Positions 6,408 through 12,265 of a stretch of 12,265 nucleotides of DNA are shown here, one piece after another (positions within the stretch are counted from its first letter, which is position 1; each line of letters opens with the position of its first letter). The notes beneath the pieces are model-generated. The model saw only the letters and a list, made by a program, of their open reading frames with translations. It searched no databases and had not been told where the DNA came from. A program made the translations under genes and the position numbers. Location of the stretch: positions 1 through 12,265 of the forward strand of contig JBEKYD010000237.1 of the NCBI GenBank assembly GCA_049511335.1, given 5' to 3'. This DNA is from JBEKYD01 sp049511335 (lineage in GTDB: Bacteria > Acidobacteriota > Terriglobia > Bryobacterales > Bryobacteraceae).

Positions 6408-8969
6408 ATGCCTTTAGGGAATACCTCTTCGAAGACCATTCGCTACGGCATTTCGGTCGCGTCCGTGCTGGTTGCGCTTACGGTGCGTCTCGGTCTTGAC
6501 CCGGTACTGGGGTCAACAGAGGAGTTCCTGGTGCTTCTGGCGGGCGTTTTCGTCGCGGCGCGCTACGGAGGGCGGGGACCGGGCTTGCTGGCCACGGCCC
6601 TAGCCGTGCTCGCGGCTGAATTCTTCTTCGTCGATCCCCAATACTCGTTTGCGATCACGCACCTTCGGGATATCGGGAGCATGCTTCTGCTCGCCGCCAC
6701 CGGAGTGGCGATCAGTCTATTGAGCATCCACCCACGGGAGGTGGTGCTTCGAGAGTTCGAGGAGCCGCGCTCGTGGTGGAATGCGTCCTTCTTCCACAGA
6801 ATCGCTCTGCTGGGAGGCGCGTTCGTCCTGCTGGCGATTTTGACCCGCCTATTGTATACGGACTTCGAGCGGGAAGAGGTCCAACGCTACTGGGTCGCGC
6901 ACACCAATCAAGTGCTGAATACGGTCGGCAACCTGATCTCCCAATTGGAACATGCCGAAACGGCGCAGCGCGGATATTTGCTGACTGGCGACGAAAGCTA
7001 CATCGGACCCTTTCAGGCGGCTCTGGAGGGGACGAAGTCCGCCCTGGCCTCTCTCCGCCACCTTACGGCCGACAACCCGAGTCAGAAGGTGCGCCTGGAT
7101 GTCCTGGAACGGCTGGGCGAGGCGCGGTCCGCCGTTCTCCAGGAAAACTTCGAGGTGCGGCGGAGCTCGGGTTTAGACGCCGCCATTGCCCGGGTGCGAA
7201 GGGGCGGGGGCGAGCGGATCATGAACGAGTTCCGGGCAAACCTGTTCGCCGTGGAAGAAGCGGAACGCCGGCTGCTGGAGGCCCGTTCCGCCGCGGTGGA
7301 AGCCATGGCGTTGAGGACGCGCTGGGTGCTGGGGATGGGCAGCGGCTCGCTGCTCGTACTGCTGGCGATCGCCGGAGTGACGATCGAACGCGATATCCGG
7401 GACCGCGATCGGGCCCAGCAAATGCAGCGAACGAGCGAACAGCGCCTCCGCATGGCGCTCGATGCCGCGGATGCCGGCGCCTGGGAATGGAACCTCCAAA
7501 CCAACCAAGACGTTTGGTCGGAGGAGTTGTGGAAGGTATATGGACTCGAACCGCACAGTTGCGAGCCCTCCTACGAAGCATGGCGGCGGATCTTGCATCC
7601 GGACGATCGCAAGCGTGCCGAGCAGGCGGTGACGGAAGCGGCGCGAGCGGGCGGCGACTTGAATGTGGAATTTCGGGTCTGCGATCGCAACGGCGCCCAA
7701 CGCTGGCTGCTGGCCCGAGCCCAGCCGCTGCGCGACGCGGCCGGCCGGGCGATCCGCTACATCGGCATCGTTTTGGATATTACCCGCCGCAAGCAGGCCG
7801 AAGAGGCGTTGCGCGAGCGCGAAGAGATTCTACGTCGCTTTACCGATGTCGCACCCGTGGCGATTGCCATGTTCGACCGGGAGATGCGATACCTGGCTGC
7901 CAGCCAGCGGTTCAGGGACGATTACCATCTGGGGACGCAGCAGCTTTTGGGACGCAGCCATTACGAAATCTTTCCCGAGATCGACGAACATTGGCGGCAG
8001 GTTCATCGCCGATGCCTTGCGGGAGCCACCGAACATCACCCCGGGGAGCGGTTCGAGCGTTTGGACGGCGCCGAGCACTGGGTCCGTTGGGAGATCCAGC
8101 CGTGGCGTCAGGCCGCAGGGCAAATCGGCGGCATTGTATTGTTTTCCGAGGACATCACCGGCCAGAGGCGCTCGGCGCAGGCGCTCGAGGAGAGCGAAGC
8201 GAGCCTGCGGCTGCTCAATGCCGAACTGGAACAACGCGTTTGCCAGAGGACGCTGGAGCTCGAGAACGCGAATCGCGAGCTCGAAGCGTTTGCCTATTCG
8301 GTTTCTCACGATTTGCGCGCGCCGTTGCGCGGGATCGACGGCTGGAGTCTGGCGCTGGCCGAGGACTACGCCGGCCAGCTCGAAGGGCGCGCGCGGGAAT
8401 ACCTGGATCGCGTCCGTTCCGAGACGCAACACATGGGCTTGCTGATCGACGATATGTTGCAGCTCTCCGGCGTCACCCGCTCGGGCATGCAGCTTGCTCC
8501 GGTCAGCCTGACCCGCATCGCCCAAAATATCGCCGCCGGATTGAAACAAGCCGAAGCGGGCCGGCGTTTCGATTTCGTCGTGGAACCGGAGCTCACCGCC
8601 ATGGGTGACGCCCGGCTGCTGGAGATCGCCCTTACCAACCTGCTGGCGAACGCGGTGAAGTTCACCGCGCTCCGCGAGGTGGCGAAGATCGAGATCGGCG
8701 CGACCACCCATGAGGGCAACCGGGTATTCTTTGTTCGGGACAACGGCGTGGGATTCGACATGGCATATGCCGGCGCCCTCTTCCGGCCCTTTCAGCGGCT
8801 GCACAAGAACTCCGAATTTTCGGGAACGGGAATCGGGCTGGCCATCGTGCAGCGCGTCATCCACCGTCACGGCGGGCGGGTTTGGACTAAGGCGATGCCC
8901 GCCCGTGGAGCAACTTTCTATTTCACCCTAGGAGCACATGAAAACCAACAAAGCGATCCTCTTGATTGA
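6408..8969 (+). CDS. Membrane sensor histidine kinase: DUF4118-like, CHASE3, PAS, PAS, HisKA, HATPase
   Basis: An 853-residue sensor kinase. Residues about 12-106 hold four membrane helices with the KdpD-type DUF4118 pattern (FVAARYGGRGPGLLATALAV, FFFVDPQYSF). A fifth helix (131-150) and a sixth (307-325) flank a CHASE3-like extracytoplasmic domain (about 151-305) containing the typical AETAQRGYLLTGDESYI. Two PAS domains follow: about 343-463, ending IGIVLDITRRKQAEEAL, and about 470-587, ending FSEDITGQRR. Next comes a coiled linker, then HisKA with the phospho-acceptor His634 in SVSHDLRAPL. The ATPase domain shows the N-box (NLLANAVKFT, Asn748), G1 (DNGVGF, Asp778), the F-box FRPFQRLH and G2 (GTGIGL). 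The catalytic end resembles the kinases that partner Rcp1-type regulators, but there is no GAF/PHY photosensor. Its last 32 bases overlap the response regulator gene, the likely phosphate acceptor. AGG four bases before the ATG is a modest ribosome binding site. The signal sensed is unknown. Confidence 0.93.
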   Translation: MPLGNTSSKTIRYGISVASVLVALTVRLGLDPVLGSTEEFLVLLAGVFVAARYGGRGPGLLATALAVLAAEFFFVDPQYSFAITHLRDIGSMLLLAATGVAISLLSIHPREVVLREFEEPRSWWNASFFHRIALLGGAFVLLAILTRLLYTDFEREEVQRYWVAHTNQVLNTVGNLISQLEHAETAQRGYLLTGDESYIGPFQAALEGTKSALASLRHLTADNPSQKVRLDVLERLGEARSAVLQENFEVRRSSGLDAAIARVRRGGGERIMNEFRANLFAVEEAERRLLEARSAAVEAMALRTRWVLGMGSGSLLVLLAIAGVTIERDIRDRDRAQQMQRTSEQRLRMALDAADAGAWEWNLQTNQDVWSEELWKVYGLEPHSCEPSYEAWRRILHPDDRKRAEQAVTEAARAGGDLNVEFRVCDRNGAQRWLLARAQPLRDAAGRAIRYIGIVLDITRRKQAEEALREREEILRRFTDVAPVAIAMFDREMRYLAASQRFRDDYHLGTQQLLGRSHYEIFPEIDEHWRQVHRRCLAGATEHHPGERFERLDGAEHWVRWEIQPWRQAAGQIGGIVLFSEDITGQRRSAQALEESEASLRLLNAELEQRVCQRTLELENANRELEAFAYSVSHDLRAPLRGIDGWSLALAEDYAGQLEGRAREYLDRVRSETQHMGLLIDDMLQLSGVTRSGMQLAPVSLTRIAQNIAAGLKQAEAGRRFDFVVEPELTAMGDARLLEIALTNLLANAVKFTALREVAKIEIGATTHEGNRVFFVRDNGVGFDMAYAGALFRPFQRLHKNSEFSGTGIGLAIVQRVIHRHGGRVWTKAMPARGATFYFTLGAHENQQSDPLD

Positions 8970-9375
8970 AGACAACCCCAGCGACGTGGAGCTCACCAAG
9001 CGCGCGCTGAAGAGAGGCCGTATTGCCAATAAACTGGTTGTAGCCGAAGATGGTGAAGGAGCGCTCGCGTGGCTGATGGGAGACGGTTCCGAAGCCGGTC
9101 GTGCCTCCGCGTTGCCCGCTCTCACGCTGCTCGACCTCAAGCTGCCCAAAATCCCGGGGCTGGAAGTGCTTCGCCGCATCCGGGCCGATGCGCGCACCCG
9201 GCGGCTGCCGGTTGTGATTCTTACGACTTCGATCGAAGAGCAGGATCTGGCCGCCAGCTATGACTTAGGCGTCAACAGTTACATTCGAAAGCCGGTGGAC
9301 TTCAAACAGTTCGCCCGCTCGATCGAGCAGCTCGGCTTGTATTGGCTGGTCTTAAATGAGCCGCCGCCGGGATGA
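8938..9375 (+). CDS. Single-domain response regulator (Rcp1-like)
   Basis: This 145-residue protein is a lone receiver domain. Acidic pocket residues Glu11-Asp12 lie in LLIEDNPSDVELT, the phosphorylation site is Asp66 in LTLLDLKLPK, the switch Thr96/Thr97 lies in VVILTTS, and Lys118 in YIRKPVDF. The long segment between strands 2 and 3 (LMGDGSEAGRASALPAL) and the C-terminal QLGLYWLVLNEPP are typical of Rcp1-type regulators paired with bacteriophytochrome-like kinases. With no output domain it should act as a phosphate carrier or by protein contact. Its ATG lies inside the kinase gene, with AGGAG at 8930-8934 three bases upstream. The 32-base overlap ties its translation to that of the kinase, supporting a cognate pair. 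Confidence 0.93.
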   Translation: MKTNKAILLIEDNPSDVELTKRALKRGRIANKLVVAEDGEGALAWLMGDGSEAGRASALPALTLLDLKLPKIPGLEVLRRIRADARTRRLPVVILTTSIEEQDLAASYDLGVNSYIRKPVDFKQFARSIEQLGLYWLVLNEPPPG

Positions 9376-9380
9376 GGGGG
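9374..9380 (+). promoter_or_regulatory. Ribosome binding site deciding the hybrid kinase start
   Basis: GAGGGGG lies five bases before GTG 9386. The in-frame ATG at 9356 lies inside the preceding gene, has no comparable site, and would add ten residues (MSRRRDEGGT) before the receiver fold begins. The GTG is therefore the better start. Confidence 0.6.
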
Positions 9381-9385
9381 GCACG

Positions 9386-11713
9386 GTGAACGAAGCGCTC
9401 GATTTACTGCTGGTCGAAGACTCTGAAAGCGATGCCGCGCTGGTGGCGCGCCTTCTCGAAAAAGCCGGGTACGACGTTCGCTGGGAGCGGGTGGAAACTC
9501 CGGACGAAATGCGCGCCGCGCTGGACCGGCGGGATTGGCGCCTGATCGTCTCGGACCATCAAATGGGCCAATTCGATGCGCCCGCCGCGTTGCGAATCCT
9601 GCGCGAGTCCGGGCGGGACCTTCCGTTTATCATCGTTTCGGGCAACATTGGCGAGGAATTGGCCGTGGCCATGATGAAGTCCGGCGTGCACGACTATGTC
9701 CTCAAGAACAACCTCGCTCGCCTGGTTCCGGTGGTGGAGCGGGAGCTCCGGGAGGCGCGCGCGCGCAGGGAGCACGTACGCGCGGCCCGTGACCTGCGCG
9801 ACAGCGAGGAACGGCTCGCCCTTGCCATTCAGGCGACGCAGTTGGGCACCTTCGATTTTCTGCCCCAGACCGGCAAAATCGTGTGGTCCGCCGAGGCGAA
9901 GCGGCAATTTGGATTACGGCCCGAAGCCGAGGTCGATTATGAGACGTTTCTCCGAAGTCTTCATCCAGACGATCGCGAGCGCATGGAGAAAACCATTCAC
10001 GATCTGCTGCGGCCCGGAGGCGACGGCCAGTACGCCGCCGAGTATCGAACGATCGGGATCGAAGACCACGTCGAACGATGGATTTCTTCCTGGGGCCGCG
10101 TCTTCTTCGACGAGCGCGGGCTGGCCATCCGCTTCATCGGCGTGAAGCTCGACATCACCGGACAGAAGCGCGCGCAGGAGGAACAGGCCAAGCTGCGGGA
10201 ACAATTGCAGCAGGCCCAGAAACTGGAAAGCGTGGGCAGGCTGGCGGGAGGAGTGGCGCACGATTTCAACAACCTGCTCACGGTGATTAACGGCTACACC
10301 GATATGCTGCTCAAACAGGTCGGCCCGGAAGACCCGATTCACGCGGACCTGACCGAGATCGGAATTGCCGGCGCGCGCGCGGCGGCTTTGAGCCAGCAAT
10401 TGCTGGTGTTGAGCCGAAAGAATGTCATTCAGCCGGCGAACGTGAACCTCAACGACATCGTCCGGGAGGTGGAGAAGATGTTGGGGAGGGTGATCGGGGA
10501 GGATGTGCGGCTGGCGTCGGATCTGAGCCCATCCCTCGGACGCGTGCTGGCCGATCCGGGGCAATTGCACCAGGTGCTGATGAACCTGGCGGTGAATGCG
10601 CGCGACGCCATGCCGCAAGGTGGAACGTTGCTCATCGAAACCGCCAATGTCGACCTCGATGCCAGCGCCGTGGACCAATATACCGGGGTGAAACCGGGCT
10701 CTTATGTGCGGTTAAAGGTCAGCGACACCGGCGCCGGCATGACCGAGGAGGTCCTCGCACATCTCTTCGAGCCCTTCTTCACCACGAAAAAGCAGGGTGA
10801 AGGCACCGGCTTGGGCCTGGCAACCGTGTATGGCATTGTCAAACAATGCGGCGGGGCGATCCAGGTATCGAGCCACCCCGATCGAGGCACGACGTTCACC
10901 ATCGATCTTCCCAGAGCGAACGGGACAAGCGCGGAGGAGAAAGCGGACCACGCGCCCTCAATGTTGCTCGCCACGGAGACCATCCTGCTGGTGGAAGATC
11001 AGGAGCAGGTTCGCAAAATGTCCGCACGCGTGCTGCGGGCGCATGGGTACCAGGTGCTGGAGGCAGGCAGTCCGGAGGAAGCGCTGCTCGCCTCCGGCCG
11101 GCACGCCGGCACGATCCACCTGATGCTGAGCGATATCGTGATGCCGGGTATGAACGGATACGAGCTGGCGGAACGGATCCGTCCCTTGCGGCCGTCCATG
11201 AAGATCGTCTTCATGTCGGGTTACAGCGACCGCGTCAAGTTGAATACCGGCGGCGCGGATCAAATGGATGCGTATCTCGCCAAGCCGTTTTCGGCCGAAG
11301 CGCTGGCGGCCAAAGTGTTCGACGTGCTGGGAGCGCCCCGTTCGATGGGCACGGTGTTGGTTGTGGACGACGAACCCGCGACTCGCAACTTCCTGTGTAA
11401 GATTCTGGTGGAAGCGGGTTATCGCGTTGCCGAAGCTAGTAACGGGGCCGACGCAGTGCGCTACATTGAAATCGCGGACGTGGATTTGATGATTACCGAT
11501 CTCGCCATGCCCGTGCAGGAAGGCATCGAGACCATTCAGATGCTTCGCAGGAGCCGGCCGGGGCTCAAGACCATCGCCATATCGGGCCAGTTTGGGGCCT
11601 CTGTGTTGCGAGCCGCGGAGTATTTGGGCGCGGACGCGTCGCTTGCGAAGCCGGTTCAACCCGATGAACTGCTCCAAGCCGTGGCGCGCGTGATGCAGGG
11701 AGAAGCCCTATGA
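9386..11713 (+). CDS. Hybrid histidine kinase: REC, PAS, HisKA, HATPase, REC, REC
   Basis: A soluble hybrid kinase of 775 residues counted from GTG 9386 (785 from ATG 9356). Receiver 1 (about 5-122) has Glu11-Asp12, Asp57 in IVSDHQM, Ser85 and Lys107; it has KNN in place of the usual Lys-Pro. A PAS domain follows (about 140-262, HPDDRERM, then IGVKLDITGQKRAQ). HisKA has its acceptor His292 in GGVAHDFNNLL. The ATPase domain carries NLAVNARDAMPQGG (Asn404), DTGAGM (Asp447), FEPFFTTK and GEGTGLGL. Receiver 2 (about 532-648) has Asp583 in LSDIVMPGMNG, Ser611 and Lys633; receiver 3 (about 655-772) has Asp705 in ITDLAMP, Ser733 and Lys755. No membrane segment is present, so input must arrive through receiver 1 or PAS. 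The next gene overlaps its stop by four bases. All catalytic residues are present, so I expect an active kinase that passes phosphate to its own C-terminal receivers or to a neighbour. Confidence 0.93.
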   Translation: MNEALDLLLVEDSESDAALVARLLEKAGYDVRWERVETPDEMRAALDRRDWRLIVSDHQMGQFDAPAALRILRESGRDLPFIIVSGNIGEELAVAMMKSGVHDYVLKNNLARLVPVVERELREARARREHVRAARDLRDSEERLALAIQATQLGTFDFLPQTGKIVWSAEAKRQFGLRPEAEVDYETFLRSLHPDDRERMEKTIHDLLRPGGDGQYAAEYRTIGIEDHVERWISSWGRVFFDERGLAIRFIGVKLDITGQKRAQEEQAKLREQLQQAQKLESVGRLAGGVAHDFNNLLTVINGYTDMLLKQVGPEDPIHADLTEIGIAGARAAALSQQLLVLSRKNVIQPANVNLNDIVREVEKMLGRVIGEDVRLASDLSPSLGRVLADPGQLHQVLMNLAVNARDAMPQGGTLLIETANVDLDASAVDQYTGVKPGSYVRLKVSDTGAGMTEEVLAHLFEPFFTTKKQGEGTGLGLATVYGIVKQCGGAIQVSSHPDRGTTFTIDLPRANGTSAEEKADHAPSMLLATETILLVEDQEQVRKMSARVLRAHGYQVLEAGSPEEALLASGRHAGTIHLMLSDIVMPGMNGYELAERIRPLRPSMKIVFMSGYSDRVKLNTGGADQMDAYLAKPFSAEALAAKVFDVLGAPRSMGTVLVVDDEPATRNFLCKILVEAGYRVAEASNGADAVRYIEIADVDLMITDLAMPVQEGIETIQMLRRSRPGLKTIAISGQFGASVLRAAEYLGADASLAKPVQPDELLQAVARVMQGEAL

Positions 11714-12132
11714 AGCCTTATATAGTCCTGGTGGACGATGACCGCCATATACTACGGTTTCTCAAGCAGGCGCTGGAGGAAAGCGGTTACGCCGTAGCCG
11801 CCACAAGCTCCGGCAGCCAAGCTCTCGCCCTCCTCAAGGTGCGTATGCCGGACCTTCTGATTCTGGACCTGAACATGCCGGAACCGGATGGCATAGACCT
11901 GCTGAGGATCGAACGAACCCAGTTTCCCTATCTGCGCGTTTTGGTGATCTCCGGATATCTGAAGGGCGAACAGTTGGAGGCGATGCGATTCGTCGGCGCA
12001 TTCGGAACGCTGGAGAAGCCCTTTACGGCCAAGGCGGTGGTGAGCAAGGTTCGAGAGATGATCGGCGAGGCGCAGAAGCCCGCTGCCCAATCGGCAAAGA
12101 AGCGCGCCCGCGCGAACCGCGGGGAAGCATGA
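11710..12132 (+). CDS. Single-domain response regulator at the end of the cluster
   Basis: A 140-residue protein consisting of one receiver domain: Asp10-Asp11 in LVDDDRHILRFL, the acceptor Asp53 in LILDLNMPEPDG, Ser81 in VLVISGY and Lys103 in LEKPFTAKAV. After about residue 118 comes a short basic, probably unstructured tail (KPAAQSAKKRARANRGEA) too small to be an output domain. ATGA overlaps the hybrid kinase stop, and AGGGAG at 11697-11702 gives a seven-base spacing, so it is translated together with that kinase and is its likely partner. It may serve as the final carrier of the relay or as a phosphate sink. A hairpin with a T-run follows directly, marking the end of the unit. Confidence 0.92.
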   Translation: MKPYIVLVDDDRHILRFLKQALEESGYAVAATSSGSQALALLKVRMPDLLILDLNMPEPDGIDLLRIERTQFPYLRVLVISGYLKGEQLEAMRFVGAFGTLEKPFTAKAVVSKVREMIGEAQKPAAQSAKKRARANRGEA

Positions 12133-12178
12133 CGGGAAACCAGGTGGGACAGACGCACACCTGTCCCGTTAAATTTTT
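12132..12178 (+). terminator. Hairpin plus T-run after the signalling cluster
   Basis: GGGACAG (12146-12152) and CTGTCCC (12161-12167) form a perfect 7-bp stem with an 8-base loop. AAATTTTT (12171-12178) follows after three bases, fitting an intrinsic terminator for the four-gene unit. Two other pairings compete: AGGTG (12142-12146) with CACCT (12158-12162), and ACGGGA (12132-12137) with TCCCGT (12164-12169). The GGGACAG/CTGTCCC palindrome could also be a copy of a dispersed intergenic repeat. Confidence 0.55.
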
Positions 12179-12265
12179 CTCAGCTTCGAGAACCAGCTAG
12201 TTTTCATATACTTGCAAGGAAAGCAGCTCAAAACGATTTCATTCGTGATTACCTGAGAGGGTGAA
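12179..12265. other. AT-richer intergenic end of the window
   Basis: No gene is visible in these 87 bases. TATACT at 12207-12212 is a 5-of-6 match to a -10 box but has no clear -35 at the right distance. GAGAGG near the very end could be the ribosome binding site of a gene starting beyond the edge; the GTG at 12261-12263 directly after it is too close to be its start. Confidence 0.3.

Noticed and set aside
6408..9375. Phytochrome-type light-sensing system (kinase plus Rcp1-like regulator)
   Set aside because: The kinase core and regulator resemble that class, but there is no GAF or PHY domain; the sensor parts are DUF4118-like, CHASE3 and PAS.

Overview
The window looks like chromosomal DNA from a GC-rich, Gram-negative-type environmental bacterium. 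An Acidobacteriota member of the Solibacter/Bryobacter kind is my best guess. I base this on overall composition, the density of multi-domain histidine kinases, short palindromes of the 'acagactgaagtcYgt' type between genes, and -10 boxes sitting almost on the start codon. This is an inference from style; no marker gene settles it. All genes I can support are on the + strand, and nothing suggests a phage, plasmid, integrated element or CRISPR array.

Region 1 (9-2712) pairs a LacI-family regulator with an L-lactate permease (LctP/LldP family) 46 nt downstream, probably a self-contained uptake locus. Region 2 (about 2760-3476) is a type II toxin-antitoxin pair: a ribbon-helix-helix antitoxin whose stop overlaps the start of a PIN-domain (VapC-like) toxin, preceded by an AT-richer stretch with a good -35 box and repeated TGACATCA motifs. 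Region 3 (3504-6132) is housekeeping: an isolated purS (a purine synthesis subunit), glmS (glucosamine-6-phosphate synthase) with a TATAAT box six bases from its ATG, and a YjbQ/UPF0047 gene starting with TTG five bases after glmS.

Region 4 (6408-12132), almost half the window, is a tightly packed four-gene signalling cluster. It holds a membrane histidine kinase (DUF4118-like and CHASE3 sensor parts, two PAS domains), an Rcp1-like single-domain response regulator, a hybrid kinase with one receiver in front of its PAS/kinase core and two behind it, and a final single-domain receiver. Together they contain two kinase cores and five receiver domains, but no DNA-binding, cyclic-di-GMP or other recognisable output domain. 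The genes overlap or lie within 10 nt of each other and appear to end at a hairpin followed by a T-run. The simplest reading is a multistep phosphorelay whose output lies elsewhere or works by protein contact.

I found no clearly undescribed system. The most unusual items are the effector-less relay, the near-leaderless promoters of three genes, the toxin with Gln at a usually acidic position, and two short palindromic elements that could be dispersed repeats.
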